From Marvinbryantia formatexigens DSM 14469 (lineage in GTDB: Bacteria > Bacillota > Clostridia > Lachnospirales > Lachnospiraceae), in assembly GCF_025148285.1 (NCBI RefSeq), contig NZ_CP102268.1:1178001-1242000 (forward strand): a stretch of 64,000 bases of DNA, in the 5' to 3' direction. The notes under the pieces are model-generated. The model was given only the letters and a program-made list of their open reading frames with translations. It made no database searches and had not been told where the DNA came from. The stretch's first letter is position 1; every line of letters begins with the position of its first letter. The position numbers were made by a program, and so were the translations under genes. Positions 9,434-17,418 of this stretch are shown here, in pieces.

Positions 9434-9470
9434 GCCGCCCCGACGATACATTCCCCGTTTGGGCGGTTTT
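9434..9470 (+). terminator. Terminator after tnpW
   Basis: CCGCCC pairs with GGGCGG across about 20 bases and is followed by a TTTTT run. It overlaps the region just after the tnpW stop. A second hairpin, GCCCCT/AGGGGC, lies at about 9528-9550 just before the next ribosome site. Confidence 0.65.
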
Positions 9471-9565
9471 TATCGTCAAAAACGCCGTTTTACCCAAGTC
9501 AAGAGTCGAGGAAAACACCCGAAAAATGCCCCTATTGCGTAACAGGGGCGCAGAAAGGAGCTTGC

Positions 9566-9862
9566 ATGAGAACAGGGCTTACCAAACAGGAAAAGACCAC
9601 TGATATATGGTTTGACGAGAAAGACCCCCTTATCCATATCCGCACCCACAACACCAACCTCAAAAAGCGGCTTGCCGCTTATGCCGAGCAGTACCCCGAC
9701 GAGTGCTGCAAGACTGACACAGACCCCGAAACAGGTTGCATGGAGTTTGATATTGCAAAGGGGCGTTTCTCTTTCCGTCTGACCGCCCCATACAGCGAGG
9801 AACGCCGGGAAGCAGCGCGGCGGTACGCCAGAGAGAACAACGCCGCCGACAGGCTAAAATGA
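9566..9862 (+). CDS. Small IME protein of unknown function
   Basis: 98 residues; AAAGGAG eight bases before ATG. Mostly hydrophilic and charged, with two cysteines (DECCK, residues 49-53) and a third Cys in DPETGCMEF. A helical basic C-terminus (SEERREAARRYARENNAA). No recognised domain. Comparable small genes are frequent between tnpW and the relaxase in this IME class, but I cannot assign a function. Confidence 0.55.
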   Translation: MRTGLTKQEKTTDIWFDEKDPLIHIRTHNTNLKKRLAAYAEQYPDECCKTDTDPETGCMEFDIAKGRFSFRLTAPYSEERREAARRYARENNAADRLK

Positions 9863-9919
9863 TGTAGATACAAGCACAGGTATTCAGGTAAATTGAAGAA
9901 AAACTTAATAATATGCGAC

Positions 9920-9948
9920 TTTAATTTTGGCTCACGATTATGTATAAT
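9920..9948 (+). promoter_or_regulatory. Probable promoter of the VanZ-like cargo gene
   Basis: TATAAT at 9943-9948 is an exact -10 box in AT-rich DNA 45 bases before the cargo start. The -35 at 17-bp spacing (TTTAAT, 9920-9925) is weak. The base composition changes sharply here from the GC-richer IME backbone to cargo. Confidence 0.5.
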
Positions 9949-9992
9949 ATACTTGAAAACAATTTTTGATAGCAAGTAAAGGAGTGAAAAAA

Positions 9993-10616
9993 ATGTTACC
10001 AATTTCTGACATTATTATCCGTTCAATTAGCGGGTATGTGTTTATAGTTCCAATTCTCATATTGTATTTTTTATATCTTAGAAAATCGGGAAGAGAGCAA
10101 AGCCTTCTTCATATTGCTGCTGTATTTGTGTTTTGCTATTATCTATTTGGAATTTTAACCGTAGCAGGTATTGGCTATACAAGCACAATATCATTTAGTC
10201 CAAAGATTTCCCTGATTCCGTTTCTCGGTATGATAACCGGACCAATAGATACTATACTTAATTTAATTTTATTTGTACCTTTAGGAGTTTTCCTGCCATT
10301 TCTGTATAAAAAGTATCATCACATAAAGACAGTTGCATTAACTGGCTTTTTATTCTCTTTATCTGTTGAAATTGTTCAGATGTTTGGCTGGGGTTCATCG
10401 GATATAAATGACCTTATTATAAATACGGCTGGAGCCTGTTTGGGATATTGGATTTATTATCTGTTATCAAAAGCTTTGCCGAATAATTTTAGAAAAAAAC
10501 TTCAATCCGAGAATGTTAATGGTACGGTCGAAGTGCTTTTGTTTGTAATTTATATATATATGGTTATGGTTACAGTTCAACCCTGGGTAATCCATGATGT
10601 ATTGAACATCGGATAA
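9993..10616 (+). CDS. VanZ-like membrane protein (IME cargo)
   Basis: 207 residues with five to six predicted membrane segments. The VanZ-family core is visible: NLILFVPLGVFLPFLYKK, then FLFSLSVEIVQMFGWGSSDINDLIINTAGACLGY. VanZ of Tn1546 gives low-level teicoplanin resistance, and VanZ-like proteins appear in many contexts; no van operon accompanies this one, so glycopeptide resistance should not be assumed. The start at 9993 has AAAGGAG nine bases upstream. The gene is clearly richer in A+T than flanking genes, consistent with separate acquisition, and has its own promoter and terminator. Confidence 0.8.
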   Translation: MLPISDIIIRSISGYVFIVPILILYFLYLRKSGREQSLLHIAAVFVFCYYLFGILTVAGIGYTSTISFSPKISLIPFLGMITGPIDTILNLILFVPLGVFLPFLYKKYHHIKTVALTGFLFSLSVEIVQMFGWGSSDINDLIINTAGACLGYWIYYLLSKALPNNFRKKLQSENVNGTVEVLLFVIYIYMVMVTVQPWVIHDVLNIG

Positions 10617-10662
10617 AGTGTTTTTTCAACAGCACACAACATAAATAAAATAACCCACTCAC

Positions 10663-10694
10663 AAGGGCAGCCGAGAAAATCGACTGTCCTTTTT
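10663..10694 (+). terminator. Terminator after VanZ-like gene
   Basis: GGGCAGCCGA pairs with TCGACTGTCC (two mismatched or wobble pairs) around a GAAAA loop, followed by TTTTTC. It separates the cargo gene from the DUF3847 gene. Confidence 0.65.
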
Positions 10695-10726
10695 CTATGC
10701 CTATGAGCAGAAAGGAGCGACCAACC

Positions 10727-11023
10727 ATGACAAAACCAAAAGAGAAAACCCGCGAGGAGCTGCAAGCCGAGATTGAGGACGGAAAGAAGAAAATCCGCCA
10801 GTTTGAGAACCGGGAAAAGATGTTGCGTCAGAAGCTGTCCAAAGAGGAACGCAGAACACGCAGCCACCGCCTTATCGTCCGGGGCGCAGTCTTTGAAAGC
10901 ATTGTGCCGGAAGCAAAGAACATGACCGACGAGGAAGCCGCAGCACTTCTTAGGTTTGCACTGACGAGTGAGCCGGTACAGGAATATCTGAAAAAACGAG
11001 CCGAGAACGGGGACGCTGAATAA
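10727..11023 (+). CDS. DUF3847-family protein
   Basis: 98 residues. The N-terminal half is a charged coiled coil (KEKTREELQAEIEDGKKKI to LRQKLSKEERRTRSHRL), followed by a small helical domain (MTDEEAAALLRFALTSEPV). This is the DUF3847 pattern, always found just upstream of MobA/MobL relaxase genes in these elements, and it is similar in layout to MobC-type accessory proteins; a relaxosome role is plausible. The ATG at 10727 is preferred because AAAGGAG lies upstream at the right spacing; the in-frame ATG at 10697 has no ribosome site. Confidence 0.75.
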   Translation: MTKPKEKTREELQAEIEDGKKKIRQFENREKMLRQKLSKEERRTRSHRLIVRGAVFESIVPEAKNMTDEEAAALLRFALTSEPVQEYLKKRAENGDAE

Positions 11024-11034
11024 ATCCCTTAGAC

Positions 11035-11225
11035 ACTAAGGGCGCACTTATACACCCTAACGGGCGTGTGCGCTCTGCCGAGGGCTTTATCTTCGCACAG
11101 GGATTTTACCCCGCGCTACGATTGGCGGCTTTGCCGCAGACAGGGGACGCTACACTTCCCCTGCGACAGCTTGCGCTGTCTACCCTTTTGTGTACTTGCG
11201 GAAATCGAACACCTTGCTACGCAAG
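11035..11225. other. Candidate oriT of the IME (hairpin cluster)
   Basis: The 250-bp gap between the DUF3847 gene and the relaxase holds a run of perfect hairpins: GCGGC/GCCGC at 11125-11137, CAGGGG/CCCCTG at 11141-11163, GACAGC/GCTGTC at 11165-11180 and CTTGC/GCAAG at 11213-11225, preceded by an imperfect GGGCGCAC/GTGCGCTC pair at about 11040-11074. Relaxase origins of transfer commonly lie just upstream of the relaxase gene. The nick site is not identified. Confidence 0.5.
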
Positions 11226-11274
11226 CTATTCATTTTCCACAAGTTTTATATCCGCTATACTGGAGGTGATACCC

Positions 11275-12783
11275 ATAGCCATTTACCATTGTAACATTAG
11301 CATAGTCAGCCGGGGCAAAGGCAAATCAGCCGTTGCCGCAGCCGCCTACCGAAGCGGCGAAAAGCTGACAAACGAGTGGGACGGAATGACCCACGACTAC
11401 ACCCGCAAAGGCGGCGTTGTCCATAACGAAATCATGCTGCCGCCCCATGCCCCACCCTCTTTCTCTGACCGTTCTACCTTATGGAACAGCGTGGAGCTTT
11501 ATGAGAAAGCCGGAAACGCCCAGCTTGCGCGTGAGATTGACGCAGCACTCCCCATAGAATTATCACGAGAGGAACAGATACGGCTTGTCCGGGAATACTG
11601 TTCCTCTCAATTTGTTTCCAAAGGAATGTGTGTGGATTTTGCTATCCATGACACCGACAGTGGCAACCCCCATTGTCATATCATGCTAACTATGCGACCA
11701 CTTGACGAGCGCGGCGCATGGGCGGCGAAGTCCAAAAAGGAATATGACCTTGACGAGAACGGCGAGCGCATACGCTTGCCAAGCGGCAGATACAAGACCC
11801 ACAAGGTTGACCTCACAGGTTGGAACGACAAAGGTAACGCCCTCTTGTGGCGCAAGGCGTGGGCTGATATTTCAAACAGCTATCTTGAACACGCCGGAAG
11901 CACAGAGCGTATCGACCACCGCAGCAACGCCGAGAGAGGAATTGACGAGATACCCACTGTCCACATGGGCGTAGCCGCCTGTCAAATGGAGAAGAAAGGC
12001 ATAGCCACCGAGAAAGGCGAACTGAACCGGGCTATCCGCAAATCAAACAGACTGATAAAGGAAATCCGGGCGCAGATCGGCAACCTCAAAGAATGGATTG
12101 CCGGACTGCTTGCGGCGTGGGAAACTGCCCCAAGAAAACCACAGCCGCCAAAGTCCCCGAACCTTGCAAATCTTCTGATGAGGTATTTGAGCGTTCAGAG
12201 GGAAAAGAGCCGGAAGTATTCGCAGAGCTGGCAGCACCAACACGCAGCCGACGAACTGAAAACCATATCACAGGCAGCGAATTATCTTGCGGAGCATGGT
12301 ATCTCCACTCTTGACGAGTTGGACGCTTCTCTTTCCTCTGTCAGTGATGAAGCCTTTTCTATCCGGGAGGGAATGAAAACCGCCGAGCAGCGCATGAAAG
12401 AGCTGCAAAAGCTGATAGAGAACGGCGAGAATTATTTGCAGTACAAGCCCATTCATGCCGAACTGAAAAAGCTGAAAAATGGCTGGACGAACAAACGGGA
12501 TAAGTATGAGGAAGCCCACCGCGCCGAGCTGACTCTATGGAACGCAGCAAGCCGCTATCTCCATGCAAATCTGACGGATACAAAGACGCTGCCTATCTCC
12601 GAATGGAAACAGGAATACGCTGACCTCAAAGCGCAGAGAGATACCGACTACACCAAACTGAAAGCTGCCCGCGCCGAAGTTGCCGAGCTTCAGAAGATAC
12701 GCAAATGCGTGGATATTGCGCTGAAAGCCGAGCAGCCGGAGCAGACACAGAACCGCACCAAGCGGCAGGAACAGGAGAGATAA
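11275..12783 (+). CDS. mobL: MobA/MobL-family relaxase of the IME
   Basis: About 502 residues. The N-terminus (IYHCNISIVSRGKGKSAVAA, then AYRSGEKLTNEWDG) and the histidine motif NPHCHIMLTMRPL at about residue 131 define a MOBQ MobA/MobL relaxase, which nicks oriT and pilots the strand. The C-terminal half is coiled coil. The family normally begins Met-Ala-Ile-Tyr-His; here the codon at that place is ATA (11275-11277), five bases after GGAGGTGAT. An ATG far upstream (11068) would add 69 residues encoded by the oriT-like hairpins, which is unlikely. Initiation at ATA is therefore inferred. Confidence 0.85.
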   Translation: MAIYHCNISIVSRGKGKSAVAAAAYRSGEKLTNEWDGMTHDYTRKGGVVHNEIMLPPHAPPSFSDRSTLWNSVELYEKAGNAQLAREIDAALPIELSREEQIRLVREYCSSQFVSKGMCVDFAIHDTDSGNPHCHIMLTMRPLDERGAWAAKSKKEYDLDENGERIRLPSGRYKTHKVDLTGWNDKGNALLWRKAWADISNSYLEHAGSTERIDHRSNAERGIDEIPTVHMGVAACQMEKKGIATEKGELNRAIRKSNRLIKEIRAQIGNLKEWIAGLLAAWETAPRKPQPPKSPNLANLLMRYLSVQREKSRKYSQSWQHQHAADELKTISQAANYLAEHGISTLDELDASLSSVSDEAFSIREGMKTAEQRMKELQKLIENGENYLQYKPIHAELKKLKNGWTNKRDKYEEAHRAELTLWNAASRYLHANLTDTKTLPISEWKQEYADLKAQRDTDYTKLKAARAEVAELQKIRKCVDIALKAEQPEQTQNRTKRQEQER

Positions 12784-12787
12784 AGAA

Positions 12788-12821
12788 AAGGACGGGCAAG
12801 CTATTTTGCCTGTCCGTCCTA
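12788..12821. terminator. Hairpin after relaxase gene
   Basis: AGGACGG pairs with CCGTCCT, with inner GCAA/TTGC pairing. It lies between the convergent ends of the relaxase and the opposite-strand SnoaL-like gene, so it may serve both. There is no clean T-run on the + side. Confidence 0.5.
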
Positions 12822-12860
12822 AATGTTTTCTGATAAAATGGATGCTATTGATACCTAATA

Positions 12861-13280
12861 TTAAAACCAACTTGCTCTTTCGTCCCTAAATTCGGGCTGG
12901 TCACTATGCTCATAAGGATTATAATTATTCAAATTGCAACCAAACTCTTTCAATGATTTTATTTTATTATCCTTTGTCCATTCAACCAGCGAAATTCCAT
13001 CAAATTCCTCTATGCTCCCATTGTTCATTTCATTTTTGAAATACCACTCCACAATCGTCTGATTTCCTTTGTGGAAAAATTGTTTGATTTCCCAAGCAAC
13101 GACTTTGCCACGAGTATTCCATTCCTGAAACCAGTGTTTTACGATTTGACGGTTATTATATTTTGGACACCAACTTTCAGTATAAATTACATCTTCTGCA
13201 AAAATATCATCAATACCTAAATCCTGTTTTGTAAGCCACATTTCAAACCATAAGTGAATAATTTTTTCTCTTTCATTCAC
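12861..13280 (-). CDS. NTF2/SnoaL-like protein (IME cargo)
   Basis: 139 residues from GTG at 13280, with GAGGTG upstream on the minus strand. The order of elements (helix IIHLWFEMWLTK, DIFAEDVIYTESW, then HWFQEW, KQFFHKGNQTIVEWYF, FDGISLVEW, IKSLKEFGCN) is the cone-shaped NTF2/SnoaL fold. Members include polyketide cyclases and many small hydrolase-like or binding proteins, so the substrate is unknown. It is AT-rich and on the opposite strand to all other IME genes, indicating it came as a separate insertion between relaxase and primase. Confidence 0.7.
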   Translation of the reverse strand: MNEREKIIHLWFEMWLTKQDLGIDDIFAEDVIYTESWCPKYNNRQIVKHWFQEWNTRGKVVAWEIKQFFHKGNQTIVEWYFKNEMNNGSIEEFDGISLVEWTKDNKIKSLKEFGCNLNNYNPYEHSDQPEFRDERASWF

Positions 13281-13369
13281 AATCCAGCACCTCACTAACT
13301 TCCGATTTTTCGGTTTCATTCTACATCAAAACTATGAACAATTCAACCACAGAAAGAGAGGTATCAACT

Positions 13370-15247
13370 ATGTATTACACCCAAGAACAAATAGACCGCG
13401 CCAACCAAGCCGACCTTGTTTCTTTTCTGCAAGGACAGGGCGAGCAGCTTACCCGCGCCGGACAGGAATACCGTTGGAAACGGCATGACAGCTTGACTAT
13501 CCGGGGAAACAAATGGTACAGGCACAGCCAAAGCAAAGGCGGCGCACCCATTGATTTTGTCATGGAGTTTTTCGGAAAGAGCTTTACCGAAGCCGTAGAA
13601 CTGCTGACGGGAGAAAAAGGCGCAGCACCGCCGCCGGACAGACCAAGCCCCGCGTCCTTTTCTGACTTCCGATTGCCGCCCCGCAATCCCGACAACCGCA
13701 TAGTGAGGAACTACCTCACAGCCGTTCGCCGCATTGATGAAGATGTGTCGGGCTTTTTCTTTTCCACCGGGGATATTTACGAGGAAGCCGCCCACCATAA
13801 CGCCGTATTCGTAGGGCGGGACGAGGACGGAGTACCACGCTACGCCCACCAGCGTGGCACAGCCGGGAACTTCCGGCTTGATGTGAAAGGCAGCGACAAA
13901 GCCTTTAACTTCTGCTATCGGGGCGATGGCGAAAGATTGTTTGTCTTTGAAGCCCCTATTGACCTGTTATCTTTTCTCTGTCTGTTCAAAAAGGACTGGC
14001 AAAAGCAAAGCTATCTTGCGCTGGGTGGCGTGGGAGATAAAGCCCTTATGCGCTTTCTCTCTGACCGCCCGAACATCAAGACCGTATATCTCTGCCTTGA
14101 CAGCGACCAAGCCGGAAACGACGCTTGCAGCCGCCTTGTGGAGCTTATGCCGGAGGGCTTGACCGTCCACCGCCTTATTCCTCTTTTCAAAGACTGGAAC
14201 GAGGTGCAGACGCGCCGGAATGAAATCACAGACGGGAAATATCTGCGGGAAGCTGTCTATGGCTTGAAAGAGCCGCCACAGGAAGAAACCGTTGAGATTA
14301 TCCGAATGAGCGAGGTTGACACACAGACCGTTGAATGGCTATGGAAACCGTATATCCCCTTTGGGAAAGTAACCATAGTACAGGGCAACCCCGGCGAGGG
14401 AAAGACCACCTTTGCGCTGCGCCTTGCCGCTGCCTGTACTACTGGCGGGACGCTTCCGGGCATGAAGCCCATGCAGCCGTTTCAAGTGATTTATCAGACC
14501 GCCGAGGACGGTTTGGGCGATACCGTCAAGCCCCGCTTGATAGAAGCTGCCGCAGATCTTGACCGGGTGCTTGTGATTGATGAAGCAAAACGGGAGCTTA
14601 CCCTGTCCGACGAGCGCATAGAGAAAGCAATCATACAGAACGGGGCGCGTCTGATTATCCTTGACCCCATACAGGCGTATATGGGCGACAAAGCTGACAT
14701 GAACAAGGCAAACGAGGTGCGCCCCATTTTTCGTCGCCTTGCCGAAGTTGCGGAGCGTACCGGGTGCGCCGTTATCCTTATCGGACACCTCAACAAAGCT
14801 GCCGGAGGACAGAGCGCATACAGGGGCTTAGGTTCTATCGACTTTAGAGCCGCAGCAAGGAGCGTCCTTTTAATCGGGCGCGTGAAGCGTGAGCCGAATG
14901 TGCGTGTTATCATTCACGACAAATCTTCCCTTGCGCCGGAGGGAAAGCCCGTTGCCTTTTGCCTTGACCCGGAAACAGGCTTTGAGTGGATAGGCGAATA
15001 TGATATAACCGCCGACGAGTTGCTGTCCGGTGCGGGCGGCAATAACGCCACCAAAACCGAACAGGCTGAAAAGCTGATACTTGACCTACTGGCAGACGGG
15101 AAAGAGCTTGCCAGCGAGGACATAGAGAAAGCCGCAGCCGACGCAGGGATTTCTGCCCGTACTGTCCGGGCGGCAAAGAAAAATCTTGACGGGCGCATTA
15201 CTTCAAAGCGTATCGGCGCAGCATGGTATCACGCCCTAAAAAAGTGA
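13370..15247 (+). CDS. IME primase-helicase (DUF3991/toprim plus RepA-like ATPase)
   Basis: 625 residues. Residues 1-90 resemble the DUF3991/zinc-finger-like region (YRWKRHDSLTIRGNKWYRH, then GGAPIDFVMEFF). A toprim domain follows (LFVFEAPIDLLSF at about 190, LCLDSDQAGNDA at about 240). Then comes a RecA/RepA-type hexameric helicase domain with Walker A GNPGEGKTT at about 338 and Walker B RLIILDPIQAY at about 427, and a C-terminal winged-helix segment. It probably replicates the IME after excision or transfer. ATG 13370 lies eight bases after AGAGAGG; an ATG at 13334 lacks a ribosome site. Confidence 0.85.
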   Translation: MYYTQEQIDRANQADLVSFLQGQGEQLTRAGQEYRWKRHDSLTIRGNKWYRHSQSKGGAPIDFVMEFFGKSFTEAVELLTGEKGAAPPPDRPSPASFSDFRLPPRNPDNRIVRNYLTAVRRIDEDVSGFFFSTGDIYEEAAHHNAVFVGRDEDGVPRYAHQRGTAGNFRLDVKGSDKAFNFCYRGDGERLFVFEAPIDLLSFLCLFKKDWQKQSYLALGGVGDKALMRFLSDRPNIKTVYLCLDSDQAGNDACSRLVELMPEGLTVHRLIPLFKDWNEVQTRRNEITDGKYLREAVYGLKEPPQEETVEIIRMSEVDTQTVEWLWKPYIPFGKVTIVQGNPGEGKTTFALRLAAACTTGGTLPGMKPMQPFQVIYQTAEDGLGDTVKPRLIEAAADLDRVLVIDEAKRELTLSDERIEKAIIQNGARLIILDPIQAYMGDKADMNKANEVRPIFRRLAEVAERTGCAVILIGHLNKAAGGQSAYRGLGSIDFRAAARSVLLIGRVKREPNVRVIIHDKSSLAPEGKPVAFCLDPETGFEWIGEYDITADELLSGAGGNNATKTEQAEKLILDLLADGKELASEDIEKAAADAGISARTVRAAKKNLDGRITSKRIGAAWYHALKK

Positions 15248-15249
15248 AC

Positions 15250-15307
15250 TGGCAAAATCCAAGTGGCAAAATCCAGATACCTTGCCACTTTGCCACTTCG
15301 CCACTTC
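15250..15307. repeat. Iteron-like direct and inverted repeats
   Basis: TGGCAAAATCCA occurs at 15250-15261 and again at 15264-15275 (14-bp period). AAGTGGCAA (15261-15269) is inverted as TTGCCACTT (15282-15290), followed by two further GCCACTTC units at 15292-15299 and 15300-15307 (8-bp period). They start three bases after the primase-helicase stop. Such an array next to a replication gene suggests an origin or a binding site for a replication protein. Confidence 0.6.
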
Positions 15308-15412
15308 AACCATAATCCCACAGCCTCATGTATGACCGCGTGGGGCTTTATCGTGGAAAAAAGAGCCTATGTTGCGTCAATAACTCAAAAAGGCACTTGA
15401 CAAAACGCTTCA

Positions 15413-15415
15413 TGG
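15413..15415 (+). other. attR, right junction of the nested IME
   Basis: TGG at 15413-15415 is followed by GGCAACAAAAC, which resumes the VirD4 frame (Gly-Asn-Lys-Thr-Asp-Ile). The same TGG is at 7227-7229. Sequences inside the IME ends (AGTGCATAATC on the left, AAAACGCTTCA on the right) are not related to virD4. Confidence 0.85.
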
Positions 15416-16957
15416 GGCAACAAAACAGATATTGCCCCTTTTATAGACCCGAAACCGGAAAACAACATTATCCTGACGCAGACCGAGGGGCTTATGATGT
15501 CCGGCAGGCCGAAGAATCCGGCCCATGCCCGCAATAAAAATGTGCTGGTAGTCGGTGGTTCCGGCTCTGGCAAGACGAGATTTTTTATCAAGCCCAATCT
15601 TATGCAGATGCACAGCTCCTATGTCGTCACCGATCCGAAAGGTACGGTCTTGATTGAGGTGGGAAAGCTGTTAAGCCGCGGCACACCGAAACTGGATAAG
15701 GACGGCAACCCGGTCCGGGGAAAGAATGGAAAAATCGTGTATGAGCCTTATAAGATCAAGGTATTCAATACGATCAACTTTTCAAAAAGTATGCACTATA
15801 ACCCTTTTGCTTACATTCACAATGAGAAGGATATTCTGAAACTGGTAACGGTGCTGATCGCAAATACCAAAGGAGAAGGAAAATCCGGCGACGATTTCTG
15901 GGTCAAGGCCGAAACTTTGCTTTACACAGCATTGATCGGCTATATCTATTATGAGGCCCCCACAAACGAGCAGAATTTTTCCACTCTGGTAGAAATGATA
16001 AACGCTATGGAGGTCCGGGAGGATGACGAAAGTTTCAAAAATGCCGTTGACCTTCTCTTTGACGCACTGGAACAGAAAGACCCGGACCACTTCGCCTTAC
16101 GCCAGTATAAAAAATACAAACTTGCGGCGGGCAAGACAGCAAAATCTATCCTTATTTCCTGCGGTGCCAGACTTGCCCCCTTCGACATTAAGGAAGTCCG
16201 GGAGATCACTATGTATGACGAGTTGGAGCTTGACTTGGTTGGAGATAGGAAAACGGCGCTGTTTTTTATTATCAGCGATACGGACGCGACCTTCAATTTC
16301 CTTGTCAGCATGGCCTATACGCAGTTGTTCAATCTGCTGTGCGAGCGTGCCGATGACAAGTACGGCGGCAGGCTGCCGGTACATGTGCGGTGCCTGATCG
16401 ACGAGGCCGCCAACATCGGGCAGATTCCAAACCTGGAAAAGCTGATGGCAACGATCCGTTCCAGGGAGATTTCGGCCTGTCTGGTCCTGCAGGCGCAGAG
16501 CCAGCTAAAGGCGCTTTATAAGGACAACATGGACACCATCATCGGCAACTGTGACGCTTCCCTTTTCCTGGGAGGCAAGGAAGAAACCACGCTGAAAAGC
16601 TGGAACTCCCTGCTTGGGAAAGAGACCATCGACATGTATAACACCAGCGTCACGAAAGGCACCCAGGAATCCCACGGCCAGAATTTTCAGAAGCTGGGAA
16701 AGGATTTGATGTCGGTGGACGAGCTGGCCGTCATGGACGGTGGGAAATGTCTGCTGCAGATCAGAGGCGTGCGCCCTTTCCTCTCCCGGAAGTACGATAT
16801 TACCAGACACCCAAATTACCGGCTGCTTTCCGATTTCAATGAGAAGAACGCTTTTGACATTGAGAAATTTTTATCTACAAAAATGCCGATGCGTCCCGGC
16901 GAGCTGTACCGTAATTATGAGGTCACAGCGGAGGATTTGGAGGCTCCGGCTATATGA
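15416..16957 (+). pseudogene. virD4: 3' part of virD4/traG coupling-protein gene, split by the IME
   Basis: The frame from 15416 continues the VirD4 started at 6927: IAPFIDPKPENNIILTQTEG, then Walker A VVGGSGSGKT and Walker B RCLIDEAANIGQIP (about residues 146 and 425 of the joined 614-residue protein). VirD4-type ATPases recruit the relaxosome to the secretion channel. Joined to 6927-7229 the protein is complete and intact, with no other lesion. In the present state a product could start at ATG 15494, but it would lack the membrane anchor; no good ribosome site precedes it. I call it interrupted rather than decayed. Confidence 0.9.
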
Positions 16958-17083
16958 TGATGTAGCTGCCTGTTAAGGTTTCTGGCTTTGACGGGCTTTT
17001 TCTTTTCACCGGAAGGAGGTTTTATTGAGGATTCGTGCCCCTCCCTGACAACTGAATATTTTTTCAGGTATATCCTGAACTCT

Positions 17084-17131
17084 GCCGCCCCTGTGCTTTT
17101 TGTAAATGTTCTTGAAGCACAGGGGCGTTTT
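17084..17131 (+). terminator. Strong hairpin terminator between virD4 and the pilin-like gene
   Basis: CGCCCCTGTGCTT (17084-17096) pairs perfectly with AAGCACAGGGGCG (17113-17125), followed by TTTTTT. The surrounding 240 bases (16958-17196) hold no convincing gene. It lies inside what is otherwise a continuous transfer operon. Confidence 0.8.
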
Positions 17132-17196
17132 TTCGTTTCCGGCCTGATATGGCCACAACACAAAAACAATATTTCTTAAATTAAAGGAGGAACTTT

Positions 17197-17412
17197 ATGG
17201 CTTTTTTTGCAAGTGCGATTGATACCCTGAAAATCCTGGTTATTGCTCTGGGCGCTGGCCTCGGCGCATGGGGCGTCATCAACCTTCTGGAAGGTTATGG
17301 CAATGACAACCCTGGTGCCAAATCCCAGGGCATGAAACAGCTTATGGCTGGCGGCGGCATTGCGCTGGTGGGTGCCACGCTGATCCCGCTGCTCTCCGGC
17401 CTGTTCGGTTAA
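17197..17412 (+). CDS. Maff2-family pilin-like membrane protein
   Basis: 71 residues with two hydrophobic segments (IDTLKILVIALGAGLGAWGV and GGGIALVGATLIPLLSGLF) separated by a short polar loop. This matches the Maff2 family of clostridial ICEs, which occupies the position of the VirB2/TrbC pilin in type IV secretion operons. AAAGGAGG lies nine bases from the ATG. It is followed after six bases by the TrbL-like gene. Confidence 0.85.
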   Translation: MAFFASAIDTLKILVIALGAGLGAWGVINLLEGYGNDNPGAKSQGMKQLMAGGGIALVGATLIPLLSGLFG

Positions 17413-17418
17413 TAGCCA

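Larger units (their letters stand above)
7230..15415 (+). mobile_element. Integrative mobilizable element nested in virD4
   Basis: 8186 bp between two TGG cores. Contents in order: serine recombinase, TnpW, a small protein, VanZ-like cargo, DUF3847, an oriT-like hairpin region, MobA/MobL relaxase, SnoaL-like cargo on the opposite strand, primase-helicase, and repeats. It has no mating-pair formation genes, so it would depend on a helper such as the surrounding ICE. Its organisation resembles the small serine-recombinase elements nested in Clostridioides conjugative transposons (the Tn6104-Tn6106 type within Tn6103). Codon and base use in the two cargo genes is AT-rich compared with the rest. 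Confidence 0.9.

Noticed and set aside
9993..10616. Glycopeptide-resistance cluster suggested by a VanZ-like gene in a Tn1549-like element
   Set aside because: No vanR/S, vanH, ligase or vanX-type gene is present; VanZ-like proteins are common outside van operons.
11068..11274. N-terminal extension of the IME relaxase
   Set aside because: The 69 added residues are encoded by perfect hairpins and do not resemble the family; the ribosome site is after them.
16988..17179. 63-codon frame between virD4 and Maff2
   Set aside because: It runs through a perfect terminator hairpin and has no family resemblance; the codons come from the stem-loop.
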